Positions 37,301 through 52,316 of a DNA stretch of 64,000 bases are shown in pieces. The translations under genes were made by a program, and so were the position numbers. Every line of letters begins with the position of its first letter. The first letter of the stretch is position 1. The DNA comes from Paralvinella palmiformis (taxonomy: Eukaryota; Annelida; Polychaeta; Terebellida; Alvinellidae): assembly GCA_025642065.1 (NCBI GenBank), contig JAODUP010000573.1, forward strand, positions 505,001 to 569,000. Reading direction: 5' to 3'. The notes beneath the pieces were generated by a model. The model was given only the letters and a program-made list of their open reading frames with translations. It was not told the DNA's origin and ran no database searches.

Positions 37301-40300
37301 TATCAGTATATCCTCTGTTTTAATTATGTTTATGTCCCACTGATAACTTGTTTATTTTTTAATGTGATGTTATATAAAATGATCTGTCTGATGTTGTACA
37401 TAATCTCTTTGTTTTATTGTGATAATTAGTTACTTTAATAAGATCTTTCTGCAGTATTCTGCTATTTTATTGAGTTCCTCATTGTCACAGTGATCAAAAA
37501 GGTCATGTAATGATTCAGGATTCAGGTTGTAACTGTCTCAAAGGTGTTGAGATAATCTGTAGATTGTTCCTCAGACTGAATTCCATTTTGACAAGTACAT
37601 GTTCTCTGTTCCAAAGGGGTTCTTGACCACCATCCTGTCTCAATCCCTAGGTGGTATGATGATAATCTTAATCGGTTTGTGGCAATTCGGTTTTGTTCAG
37701 ATATTGGGAGGTTTCATCTGAGGAAAGGGCTTGATTGCAAGAGAGGCTTAATCAATAAATACTGTACTGCAAGAAAGTCACAGTGTGTGATGCAGTACTG
37801 GATTCTATCTGACGTATTGTCTTACCCATTGGAGTTTTTAGTGTAATGGCTTTGTCTATTGTTTTGATAATGTAATCATCTGGATGTCTTACATGGATGT
37901 TTCATAGGAATTTGGCTTGTTTATCTTGTATTACGCTCTTTGCATTGGGCAATCCTGTCACTACATATACAAGATCAGTACAAGTGATATTTCTGACAGA
38001 TAATAACACTTGCTTGAGGGATGACGCATATGAGCTTTCTACTAATTTCAGATTGTTTGTCAGCCATGTTTCACTAGAATACAATATTGCAGCATCCAAA
38101 GCACTATTCCAGACTTTTAACTTTACTTCATATGGAGCATCGGAGTTCTTTGTGAAGTAAATTTCCTAATGTGTGATTGTTTGACCTTCATATGTTGGGA
38201 GATCTGAGGTACTAAATCTATGTTGGACAGTATTACACCGAGGTTAGTGTATTTGAATAAGTGTATTTGATTTCTATGTCATCCAATACGAATCGCTCTT
38301 GGTTCAATGAGTTCACGTTTATATATTGATATTTTGTGGGGTGAAGGATCATCCTTATTTCATCTGCCTTTGCCTTCAGGGCCTCCAGCTTGGTTTTCAC
38401 TTTTTCTTTTGATGTGGCCATGATGACTGTGTCATCCATGAGGAGCAGTATATGAGTGGATTCTAGCCAATCATCTGGTCCGAGTGCATTTACAGCATCG
38501 ATAGTTGGGTCTATATAGGAAGTAAAAAGCTTGATGCTAGAGATGCCGCCTTGCTTAACTCCAGATGGAATGCTGAAGTTTTCTGTTCCGATCACACCAT
38601 TTGTAGTCATTAAGCGTTGAAGAGCAATTAGCAATTTCCGACCACGCCCTAGGTTCTCCAAGTATTGTAATAACTTATATCGATTGACTCGGTCATAAGC
38701 TTAGCGGTAGTCTATGAATGCCAGGTATAATGTTCGATTTGTTGTTCTAGCAATGTCAATAAGAAGATGGGGTGTTTGGATTGTGCTCCAGCTTGTTCTA
38801 TTCTAAGGTTGTACCACATTCCAAAATGATTACTTAGAATCATGTCATATATTTTGGGTATGGCTGACAGAATGCTTATTCCTCTGTAACTGTTGGTATC
38901 AGTCTTTATACCCATTTTAAAGATGGTGAACACTCGGAGTTGTAACCAAACTGCGGGATATGATGATGTGAAGATTTGGTTGAATATGAAAGTAAGTAAT
39001 AGAATCCATTCACCGGGTAGTAACTGGATGAGATCTGATGGAATATCATCTGTTCCAACAACTTTATTGATTTTCAGTTTATTGATGCAAGTGTCCACTT
39101 CATTTGGTGTAATTGGGTCATCTAGTATCGGAATACAATACTCTGTTGTAGGCTGATAGTTTGACAAGTCATTTTCCACGGGTCGGTTTATCATTGTTAA
39201 CAGGAATGTCTCCGATCTTTCCATTCCAATTTATGGCAGCCCATACAGATTTGTCGTTGCCATTAGATAGAATATTAGTCCATCATTGGGAAGCATTTTG
39301 GACACAACGGCGCTGAGTAGGTAAGTATTTAATTTTTGCTGATTTTGCACAGCCATATAACATGATTGTAATTGTTTCGGATGCTGCATCTGGATCACTG
39401 AAAACATCATTATCCCACAATGAATTTGTGGTGGGCAGAATATTCAAGAAAAGTCTTTAATAAGTTAATATTGTTCATCTTCAGTGGGTATTTTGTTGGA
39501 GTCTTTTCAGGTGGGTTTCCCAGTGATTTGTTCATCTTTATCACATATGATAATAAGTCATTTGGGTTGCATTCAAAGTTTCCTAGAACAGTGGTTAACA
39601 TGGCATGATCTGTTAGTAATGTAGTGTCCTTTTCAATGTTGAATGATTTCACTTTTTTTTATAGATTTGGATGAACATAATCCCCAGTCTAACTGTGAAA
39701 TCCAGGTTCTTCCCTTTCTGAAAGTCAGGTCTCCTGTACACTTCATATTATTTGTTTCAAGATGGCTGATTGGTGTTAACTGATTTGAGGTGCACGGGAT
39801 AGTATTTCTCTTCTGTTGGTATTAATAATATTGTTCGGGTCAGTGGAACATTCACTAATTTCAGTTCTGAACATGTCCAGGTTTCCTAGTCTGGCATTTA
39901 GATCGCCGATAATAAACACACAATCATTGTTTATGCATTGTTCTTGCAGTGCTGCAAAGGATTGCATGGAGAAGTAAGGTGAGTCACGTGGGGGTATATA
40001 CACACAACCAAAAACGCAGTTAATGCCAGTGATGCTGAACCATACTTGGTCATGAAGAATGGATACGTTGTGAACAAATTGCCAGTTTGACGAATACACC
40101 TACACCGCCTCTATGATGCTCTCTCTTTTGGTATCACTCTGCTGCATATGAATTTAAAACCAGGTATGTTGATAGGGTAGCATTGTTTAAGTTAACTTAA
40201 GTATAGAATATCATGATGTAGTTTCTTCTAGTTTTGATGTGGCACCGTGTATGTTTAAGGCCATTATGGAAATTTCTCTCATCCTGTTTACTGAAAAGGC

Positions 40301-43300
40301 GGCTGGAAGTGGTGTATGATAAGATCACCAAATATAACACTTCTAGTGTTACGGTCATATCAGACATTATGGCCCACATTATCTGGGTGTGCTTTTTCAT
40401 TATGCTCTACATCTCTCAAGCGCCTGTATTCCTTGGAAATATCTGGGTGCATATCCCTCTTGATATATACCCTAGATAGGGGATCATTTGTTGAGTGTAA
40501 GCTACGTGCTGCTCGTAAAATGTTTCTTCTTTGTGTTTGATTTTGGGCGAGACCTGGTTCATGTTCCTGTCAACATCAGGTGTTTTTCCCAGCCTGACCA
40601 TTGCTGTTATGAGAACATCTTCTTGGCCTATCACTTTCAATACATGCCGTATCTTTTCGTCGTCATTAGTCAGGGTAGATCCATCTGTTCCAGGCATGTT
40701 GTCTATCTCACTGACACCTGTAATGATGATGTTGTTTTTCTTTTGTTCATAATCAAGAGATTCCATAAACTTCTGTTGATATTGTCTTGTCTTGCAAAGT
40801 GTAGCATTTCACTCACTTTGTTCTCCAATTCTTCAGTTTTCTGTCTGTTTTGGCCCAGGTCTTCTCTTATCACATTCAGTTCACATTTAGGGTCTTTGTT
40901 TGTCGGTTCATCATGGGCTTAAGCATATCCCTGAAAGTGTTGGTGGTTTCTGGTCCTGTAGAGCTTGCTGTAAAATTACTGCAAAATTTGCGATATCACT
41001 CATCATCATTATGGTTGTTTTTTGTTTACTGCTATCCGAGGTAGTTGTTGCCGGTTCACTGTTTGATTCAGGGTCACTTCCGGTTTCATCTCTAGGCATA
41101 CAGGATTTTTGTATGCCTGTAAAATAGTACTTTTTTTCCCTGCTTTCTTTGGGTGAATCGGCTGTAGGAGATGTTTTCCCTTTTTTGCCTGATTTGTGAG
41201 ATGGGTTTCTAATTCTAAGTCTATCTGCCATGGATCTATTTTCTCTGCTTTGTTGTCCACAGATGAAACAAGATGGCGGCGATGAAGCGGACATATAATC
41301 GATCATATGTTCATTCTGGCGCACATACACAGATAGACAGACAGACACACAGGCAATCACAGGCATAAACAGATAGACATATGGCTATAAAGTCAGATAT
41401 ATCAATATCTTGCTTACCTTTCTAGCACAGTGTGCTATCCTTTGATCTTGCGTAAACAAGATGACTCTCTGTAATCCATCCAAGAATGACACCCAGTAAA
41501 CGATTACTTTGTCTGTACGAGTTGATTGTAATAATGTCATTGGAGTATTGTTATGGTCATTATCACTGTCATCTGTTGACAACAACAACAAATAATAATA
41601 TATCACAAAGGTTTTCATACAGAGTACAAAATTAAAGATCGCAAATTTAAAACTGGAGAAAAATTGGATGAGATAACAAAACAGAATAGAAATTTATATA
41701 AAGAAATAGTGTCGAATGCTAAATAAAATCTATTTTACATTAATATCTATGACAACTTTAATTTAAGATGCTAAATCTTGTGGCAGTAATAACAATAATA
41801 ATAATAATGTATACTTAATTAAACAGCAATCTTTCTATTTTCTGGTTTAACAAGATGGATACTAAAGAATTTAGGCTGTTTGACTGTCAGTGGTCTGTGA
41901 GAGCACATGACATGATAATATGTAAACATCATCAATACACCAGCACCGCAATTGTTCATAAAATATTAATAATTAAATAATTAAACTCTAATAATATATT
42001 AGGCTTGATGGTAAATTGGTGATAAATATTAAAATATTAAACCTTACCATCATCACTGCTGTCTATACATGTATGTGGTGATGATAGAGGTGGTGATGAG
42101 AAGGGGGGAGATTTACTGGCAGCCTTTAACATACAGCTACGTCTTACAGTCTGTATACTCAGTGGGACTTCACCACAACCATCCTAATATATAACAAAAG
42201 ACCATGTGATAAAACATAGAAATATGACAAGCTAATATGAATTATTACCTCTGATCAGACAGTAATATATATATAAAATGCATGTTTATATAGCGCCAGA
42301 ACCAGGTAACCCTCTTCCGAGGTGCTGTACAGTATTATTATCCCTGATTCAGACCTGTTTCTACCCAGCACACATCTCAACTCCCAAGGGAACATACAAC
42401 GCATGCTGCCATTAAAGGTGTAAAGGGTTACTCAAACACATAACCATCATGTCCTGTCAGGTTCTCCTTTTATGAATGAGTGAACCAGTCGCCATATGAC
42501 AGCATTACAGCTCCCAGAGCCTCAAACCAGTGACCCTTTGGCTACGAGTCCTACGCTCTAACTAACTATCACAGCTCGACTGATATATATATATATAAAG
42601 AACAAATTGCCTTACAAAACAGACTTTAGAGCTTCTCAAAGGTGACTTTTTAAGGTCATTGCTGGTATTTATAACAAATGGCTATGAAATATTTTGAGAT
42701 TTAATTTATTTTTAAAGTAAGTGATCTCTGAGAGTAGGTACAATGTTTTGAAAAGATTAATATATCTGATGGTCAATATTCTGAATAGACAAAGTAAAAA
42801 GGGTAAAATCTGACAGTTGATTAAACAAAAATAATTAATCTTTACATGAAATAATATGTAAAAGATAACTATACTCATATTTTAATAGAGACAGATAATT
42901 AGATAATTACAATATACATATACCAGAATTATTACAAATTGGCTGATTAAAATATTATTAATTATGAAGAATAGTTAATTGGTTGGCTTAGTCTTGATAT
43001 TAGTTACAGTTGGGACACATAGCTGGCTCTTTAGGGAAACATTCCTCAAACATAGTCGGACTCAAACTTATATCCTGGACATTTGCAGCACAGTGCTCTA
43101 ACCACTGTGCTATCTGAGCACCCAAATTATAAAGAATGGAAAGAATAAAATATCACAGCATGAGTATGCATGTGTTCAGTACACGCACACACACACGCAC
43201 ACACACAAGCAAGCACATCTGTTGAAATGTGTACATACACATCTACAAGACATTGTAGACGTATTTATAAAATATTACTGCACATCAGATGTTCCACAGA

Positions 43301-43757
43301 TGACATGACTTTTATCTTACTTTGGTAATAAATGCAGGATAACTTGGTTTCTTTCTGTTGTAGACATTCCACATTAAAGTTCTCTCAGATGTTGGATCAT
43401 CCCACGTGTAGAGGACAGATTGACAAGGAGACAATAGGGACACCTGGCTCTGGTTCCTGAACATGAAACATATCAGTGATAAAAGCCCATTCATAATATT
43501 ATTACTCAATCTAAAAATTAAAAAATATATATGACAGCTGGAACTTTTAGGTTACTCATTTCATATAGAAAATTACAATAATCTTTTTGTCAACTATCAT
43601 CTGTTATCCTGGGGGGGTGTGAACCAATAATTTCTGACTTCATGCAGAGGTATAAAATGGCTAACTGGCCACTGAATCCTAAAAACCAAAACTTGTGATG
43701 TCCAGATGCAGCAAACATTGGATTAGAGCATCACAGTGTGGAATTTATACATCTCTA

Positions 43758-43817
<60 letters not shown>

Positions 43818-46800
43818 TGCATGTGATAATAAATCTTACTTTTGATGTAGCTTTATAAACACATCTTCACAAAGGTTTTCTATTCTTACTGGAGCATCTC
43901 CATGTTGATATGGTAAGAATGTAATAGTGATGGGTGACTGGACTCCTCCAGAAACCTCCACACATAAAGCTGTCTGTAAATATATAACATCAATGTTAAC
44001 AGGTAAACATACATATTTACTTCATCATAAAAACCTCTAAATAATTCTAAATATGAAATAAATAATATACGAAAAATCATTCAAATCTAAATGTTTTCAA
44101 AACGAAGCTCTATCGCATATAATGTTAAAAAAATTAATCTGCAACAGATATGTTGATTGCTTGATCATCAAGTGTTAGTAAGCTCACTGTTCACTCTTAG
44201 TACACATATTTATAGATCTAAACTCAGTAAAACCTAGATTAGAGGTCATTTCTGTATAACTTATATCTATATATTTATGTTGTCTATTAATTGTTTTAGT
44301 AATAAACAAGATACTATCAAAACTTCATCTGTTTACAAATTTGGTCCAATATGACCTTGATAATAATGTTTGTAACTTCTACCTTCAATAAACCAATCCA
44401 AGCTCAGACTTATAGTTTATACACTAATTTTGTCAAACTTGTAAAAGAAAAATGTTGATCCGGGGACATAAAATGATGCATTATTTTATATATATTTACC
44501 CCTTTGTCCATCCTCAGTGTTGTGATATGTGGCTGATGGATGTAGAAATGTTGTGATGACACGTAACTGTCATGATACTTAACATACATCTTCATATTGT
44601 CTGTACAGGGCCAGAATGATATACACTGGGAAAAAGATAAAGGGTACGTAATTAAATGCAAATTGTCTGTACTGGTCAGAAAAGTATATTATTATGAAAA
44701 GAGGAAAGAGTATTTGATTAAATATAATATAAACTGTAAACTGTTAGAGGAAAATATAAAAAGATATGTGACAAACATCAGAACTCAGCCAGAATAATAT
44801 ACATTGTTACAGAGACGAGCTACAAATACATAATTAAACAGAAACTGGAAAAAATAACCAGATACCAGTTTTTCTTTAAATAATGTAACATGGTAATATA
44901 TGTAATATACATGGTAATACATGTAATATACATGGTGATATATGTAATATACATGGTAATATATGTAATATACACGGTAATATATGTAATATGCATTTAT
45001 CAAAATTAAAATTTTTTAAATAATCATTTACAGTGAGAGACTATACTTTGCCTATCTTCCTATATATTAAACATTCAAATAAATCACCAGAGGTCAATAC
45101 CCTGAGAAATATTTGTCTGTAATTGACTATCAGACAAGATTGATTTTATTGTGTCAAGAATGATGAGTATATTGTCATTATCCTTTAGATTGATATCACA
45201 ATCATTATGATTGTTAATAAGATAACATAAGATATCTTCTTCTCAATTTTGTACATTTTCTTTGAATATTTTAAAGAATATATTAATTAGAATTAGCATG
45301 ATTTAGGTAATCTTAAAAACCATCTTCTTCTGGTTAAAATTAAATGACAAGGTAACACAGATAGTTGTATAAATGAATGAATGAATTCTTGTTTTGCTTC
45401 ATTACCCATTATACAAGGACAATATAACTGAGAAGAGACTATATGAGGACAGATTATAACAGATAAGACATCTTCTAGACATAGTCCACACATAAGTCAG
45501 TCATGTAGATCTGCTGCACATAGTGTAATCAGCATACAAAATACTGAGTCCTTACCCATATAATATAGAGCTTAGCGAAATAAAGACTCCTGTTAATGTT
45601 ATCTTATGTTTAGACAGAAGATAAAATCAGTCACTGTTTCAATGTTTATGCTTCCAAAATTTCAGGCTACAAATTATTCAATTATATTTATATTTAACAC
45701 CAAGATAACCAAATTTGAAAATATTTGATTTACAATGTTTTGTTCTCTACTAAGAAGACAAACACTTCAATCTTTAATGAGGCAATATTTTGATCTTTCT
45801 AGTTTATATTTCCAGGGTAGTTACCTCTTGCGATTTAATATCAATCCACAAATCTGCTTGTTCATTCTCCTCCATAAACCTCAAAACCTGTGGTGTCTTG
45901 TTATGTATGACGAAATATGGCAGAATCGTAACGATCTTGGTCAGATGTAATGTTGACATCTGAATATGTAGCAGGAACTGAAAATAAACATCACATTATG
46001 ATCAGTGACAAGAACCAATTAAAATTCTGAAACATATATATCGGTGAATCTTATCATAAACATAATATTGTATTATATTTGTTATGTACAACCTTAGAGT
46101 AATAAAGTTACTATCAATTCTCTAGTTACCTGATACTTGCAGTTGCGTTCACGATCATGACACACAATGACACCGTGACTACCAACTGTGTCCAGAGAGA
46201 AAGAATGTGTCCATTTACTGTTATACACCTTCAGCTTAGCCTGAAAAAATCAAATTAGTCCACTAATTCATGAGAGGAAATATTAAAAATGGAAATAATT
46301 TTTTATATCTCTACTTCATGTTGAACAATAATCAAATTCACTGCTAAATAAAATTATAATTCACATAAAAACACATAATATGCTACTGTGATAAATGTTT
46401 CAAAATATTATCAAGAATATAAAGAATATTGTCAACAAAAGAAACAATTTACATAAGAACAGTTCGGTAAAACAGCTTTTTTTTAAAATAAGACATTAAT
46501 TTTTTATGATACAAACTTTATGAAGATCTAACAGATTATTAGCTTCCTTAAATTTGAATCACAAAAGTAATATTATACACAAGGTTTCAACGTAAATGTT
46601 AAAATTTGGTGCACACTTACTTTTTTTCTTCTGTGTTTTTTAAACCTAAATAGCAATGGTTCTGAGCTGGTGTCATTGTCATAGACAGCATCAGAACGTG
46701 AACCCTAGAAAGAATATAATATAATATATATATATATCATGCACTTGCATGCATGTTTGTGACTGTGCACACACACACACACTATTTCAAGCTATATGTA

Positions 46801-49800
46801 CATATCATGATATTCTGTATATATGACATATTTTATTTATTTCTCACTGATATTGATCCTGACTGCTAACTGAGACTTATTTTCAATGACAGGACCAGGT
46901 ATTAGAGTACACTAATATTAATATACCAGTCTCACATCAAAGTTTTCATATTCTCCAGTGGGAGAAGTGCATTTGAAGCATTCATATTATCTTCAAATGT
47001 CATTCCATAATCTCTATGAGTAGCTAATATTTTCTGGACTGCACTTTTAACTCACTACATTTTTTCCCCTTTTAACAATGCCTAATACTCTGATGATCAA
47101 TTGATTCTTTGAATCAAAGGAAAGTTTATTAGGTGTTTTAGATAAGCTAGCCATGGTGGTAAGGTATAAAGTATTCAGTAAGAATAGGCACGACCTTTCC
47201 AACACACTTATATAATAAAATTACACCAGCATTTGACAGACATCACCTTTTAAACTCAACAAAAGAAATTATAATTGTAATTTAGTCCACAGGTATATAT
47301 ATATTCATACAAACTACTCATAGTTGCAGCAGTTATAAAAAAGCCAAAGTAACTAATGAAAATTACTTTTTGGGGAGTTAATTAATAATTTAACACCTGT
47401 AGTAATGATGTAATTTGAGTTGTAAGTCAGTGACTGGTTACTATAACTGGGTTATTTAGAGTTTGGAACTTCATTTAGGTGGTCATTGTGGCAAGGTGGT
47501 CTCCTTGGTGAGGTGGTTACTGCACCGAGGGACCAGTTGGTATAAACTACTAGCAAAATCCAAAAGACTGTAATTTGATAGCTATTTTATGAGGTGGTTA
47601 CTCAAGTGAGGTGGTCACTGATTGGTGTTTGACTATAAATCCTTGTTTATAAAAGTATCTATTTCTCCGGGCAATAGAATTTATTTAAATTAACATTCAA
47701 TAGTTTCTTATTATTCCAATATTGTGGTGTGTACAATCATCATCTGTCTTATATTAACTAATTAGTCACAAGATACTTAAATTTTAAACATGAAAAGTAA
47801 TTTCATAATAATAAATATCTTTATTAAACAAATATTTCTTTCTTAGAATATGGTATTTTGGATAATATGTTTTTAATCAAACTATAAAGGGCACTTTGTT
47901 AAATAGACCTAATAAAGTTATAGAGAAGAGTATTTTTGTGTTAAGATGGCACTAACAACACATTAAACACATAACAATAGGTGTGATAAATACTGAATGC
48001 TGTGGATTTTCAGTGTGATGAGGTAACCATAATTTCCAAGTAGGGCTACTGCTTTTTTGAACAGAAATAGTTTTTATTAATAACAAAACACAATGTGCAC
48101 TTAGATATTTCTAGTCTGTAATTATACAATTCCCACAGAAATGTAAGTAAACTTCCTGGCATACAACACTTTACTATAATCTACTCTTTTATTCAAATCT
48201 TCAGTAAATAAAGTTTAAATGCTGAATGACAAAACACATTACTCACTCGAAGCTGGATGGGTAGTCCTGTCTTGTTTACAAGCCAGTATGGTGCATAAAC
48301 ATACAGATCCAGACAATGATTACGGGTATTGTGGATACTCAAACTGAGCTGCTTGTTCTGGCCATCAACATTTATCTCAGATTCCATGGTAATGGCCTTG
48401 AACTCTTCTAGATCAAAGGTCAGGTCTAAGAAACCTGTCCAATCAGTGCCCAGATAATCACAGATCTATGATAACAAATTTACAGTTACTAGAAAAACAA
48501 TGATCCTACATACTTGATGTTTAAAATAAACAATATTAATGTTTAATAAAGACAAACAGATAAAGTAATTATCCCGGTAGATTTTCAACATTTATAATAA
48601 GATAATTGTGCAACTTTTATATAAAAAACAAACAAATAAAATTGCATTGAAATAGTAATAATTACCAATGCAAATTCTAGAAATTAAATAATATCCACAC
48701 ATCAAAATGAACATTTTATTAATTAACTTACCTGTAACCTAAATCAGACAAACAATTAAATTAGAATGAGGGGAGGATATTTACCTTAAGACAGATTTTT
48801 GGTGTTCCTGCCAAATCAGCTTTATAAAGTGCTACGTTTTCACCACGACTCAAACTTTCTGAGGAACATCCCTGCAAATGACATATTCAATTCTTATGAT
48901 TACAACTAATTGTGAAGGTGTCCAAGATCAAATCATAATAGAGTTAAAAATTAACACTTATGTTGTGACATAAAACCTCTGATAAGATGAGAGGTTATGA
49001 CTTCATCTATACGATTTTATAAAGGTCAGCTTCAGAATTGTTGTTATACTGTCTTTTCATTTAGACCCCTAATATACAGGACTGTACAGTCTGGCATCTT
49101 TATAAATTGCCCGAGAAGCTGCTGATCATATTAGAGATATAACCCTTCCTGTTCACTTATACTAAGTTAATTTACATAAAACAGTGAGTAGGATTTGAAT
49201 CAGCAACCCTTGATATTCTAGTTAGCCAATCAATACAATCTGCTGTCATGTCATACTTTGTTTAACATTTGTTAGAAACATTCTATACCAATTAGAATAA
49301 AGTATTTTATTTTCTCTGATTTGTATAGGCCAGTGAAATGAAAGCTAATGCTATACTCTAAAGATGACCATCTAATAAACATATCCATTATAGTACTAAC
49401 TCTTTATAGCCTTGTTTTTAACAAAATTCCAGAAAATGCCAATCAAAATTAAATATACAGAGAAAATATATGGTTGTTTACTGTTGAAATAAACAAGAAT
49501 AAACACTGTCTATTATAATGATCTAAACATTCTAAATAGTTATAATTATTATAACATATGCTACTATACATTCCTTAAGCCCAAACCTTAATTTAAATAC
49601 ATGATCACAACAGTAAACACTCTGAAATGTATTGATATTTTATAAATGTATTTGTACTAATATTCAATAGGTTAATTAGGTTGATGCTAACCTCCATATT
49701 AAAATGAACATCATATGGCAGCAGATTATGTAAGATAACAGGAGGGTAGAGATGTATTGTGTAATGAGGTATCACTTTAGGCAGATTAGACGAGGTTCTA

Positions 49801-49840
49801 GTCACCTGACCTTCAACACATATAGCCTGAAAAATAGACA

Positions 49841-49871
<31 letters not shown>

Positions 49872-52283
49872 GAAACTACAGATTTATTGCATAGCACAGA
49901 TACATGTAACAGCCAATCAAGTATCGTCGATATAATACTATTAAAATTAATATCTTCTTTTATAACTCAGAAACAATTATTCTATGTTTTATCATAATAA
50001 ACAGTGTATTTTGTATTCTGTGGAGAGTTATTAGTAGAGATTTTAATAAATCAGGATTATATCATCTAGATGATTCATTAGGGTAATAAAGTACTCTAAC
50101 TTGTGTGTATTGATAATAACACCAAGTGGTATAGTATGCAAGTTTATTAAGTCAAGATATAGGAGATAATATTAAGAGGTTTATACCTTGAAGAAGAATG
50201 GATGAGTTAAGTCTCTGTCAGTTGGTAGACAAGAGAAAAACCTTGCTCTGTCTTTAGCTACACTCAGATCTTGCCACCATAATGGCTGGGGACTCTTTCC
50301 ATAACTACAGAGTTAGAGATATAAATAATTAACTATAAAAATACATATAAATAAACAAATATATAAACATACATATACTCTTTATGTTGTTGGAATAGAA
50401 GATCCTATGATATATCACTGGAACTATACATTTATTTTGTAAATTGACACAAAATTGTACAAAAAAACAATTTCAATCTTAAAAACATAGTGTTACAATC
50501 ACAAGAAAAATAAATGGCACTAACACATTAACAGCAGACATTATCGTTTACTAATCAGAGCATTTGATACAATTTAAAAAATTGTATTTTCATAGAACAA
50601 CAACCCGCAAAGACACAGAAGAAACTTTAATTCACACAAATTAAGCTGCTTTATTGTACAATTAATATTAAACATATATATGTATGTGAAAAATACAAGA
50701 TAGTATGAGCAACTATATTGCACATGTTGGGATTAAAATTCTTCCTCATCAATATTATTGTGTTAAATTTATTACACATAATACTTGTGCATTGTCCATA
50801 ACATATACTGGAAATAATAACATATATTTATGTTATTGTGCATCATACTCTGTGATGTGCTAATTAAAACTAGAACCTAGATGACTGCTTCCTAGAGTAC
50901 TGTTAGACATATTTGGTCATGTGTTAATTGTATAACTAAAATAAAGATGAGCTTAGTATGCTAGATGTCATCAATCTGATTGTCTGTGTGTGTATTAGTG
51001 AGTCACATAAAAACAATCTGATATGTAACTTTTTTATTTTCATTCCGACTCACAGAACATATTGTCTCTAACATGACTGTTATGTGGCACAAATGTACTT
51101 ACAATAGCCAATTATTTAATATTACTGCTATCTTTGTCTGAATGTTAAAGTGATGTCTTTATGTAAAATCATTAGTTATAATATTAAATATACAAAGTTA
51201 CCTTAAAGTTCTACTTCCGATCATTAGTTATCACTCGATATTTACTTTTTGTTAGATAAGGTGTTTTTTTTTAAATTATACATATTGCTATTTCTATTTA
51301 AATATTTCAAGGTAAAAATGTTTTAATAATATTTCTCAGAATTAATTCCATTTTGTCATTTTACAGTTAGAGCTAAATCATGTCACATATTAATAATTAT
51401 ATGTGACCTCTGACTTTAATATCATTTCTAGGTTTCATTGTATGATCTATAAATCTGTTTATGCAAACGACTGTTATTGGTTATATATGAATGAGATGTA
51501 GGCATATAATCAGAATTAAGCGCTTATATATAAAGAAAGGATATTTACAATAAATAACATTGTTATATAGCGTACTAACCCCAAAGTACTCGGTGACACG
51601 TATAGTTTACAATGATATGCAACGAGCAGAGGAATGCTGTATTGTTCATTTGGATTGATGACCTTCAGAAGGGTGTAGTCAGGGTCATCCTTCAACTTGG
51701 TATAATGCTCTATTGGAGTGTACTGCTCTAATTCTGTTGTCTTTGTAAGCAACTTTATTGGTACTGTAAGGTGATTGGTCAACTGTAATAAAAATATTTA
51801 ATATAATAAAAACAATCAGTAATAAAAAGTGTTATAAATTTAGTTGATGTCTGTCATCTTGATAAACCCATTTTTCATGTTTTAGGCAACTTTGATAGCA
51901 TTAATATAACAATAACAGCAATAACAAATTAACAACAACATCATAATAATAGTTAATATTGCTTTCATCTACCTGTAAAGGTGATTTGAAGGTCACAACC
52001 TTTCTGCCATGTTTGATATCCACATCAAAAACTATGCAATAATTGGTATCATTCTAGAAAACAGAAAAACAATTATCTGTTACTATTGTCACAAAAAATA
52101 ATTATATGTTTAGTGATTATTAAACAACAACAACAACAACAACAACAACAGCCAAACTTACTCGACAAGGTGCCAAAGGAATCAATTTAGTAACCGCTGC
52201 ACGATGGGAAACATTGTATATCTCATCAAAATTACCAAGCTAAAAATAGAATATTAGATTGATTTATAATTGAAATATTTACA

Positions 52284-52316
<33 letters not shown>

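Larger units (their letters stand above)
37440..41285 (-). mobile_element. Long non-LTR retrotransposon (ORF1 + endonuclease + RT), intron 25
   Basis: Seen, from high to low coordinates: an ORF1-like basic, Ser-rich protein from about 41231 and its continuation with NNIIITGVSE near 40730; an endonuclease block with GCVYIPPRDSP and CVFIIGDLNARLGNLD (about 39870-40020); RT fingers/palm with VDTCINKLKINKVVGTDDIP (about 39070) and YRGISILSAIPKIYD (about 38850); the palm with SGVKQGGISS (about 38575) and MDDT at 38428-38439. The order matches an autonomous LINE of about 3.9 kb. Frameshifts and stops break it into at least five frames, so it is dead. It lies in the same orientation as VPS13. The clade is unresolved. 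Confidence 0.85.

Noticed and set aside
40488..40922. A 144-codon plus-strand open frame
   Set aside because: Antisense to the LINE ORF1 region; hydrophobic, low-information composition as expected of an antisense shadow.
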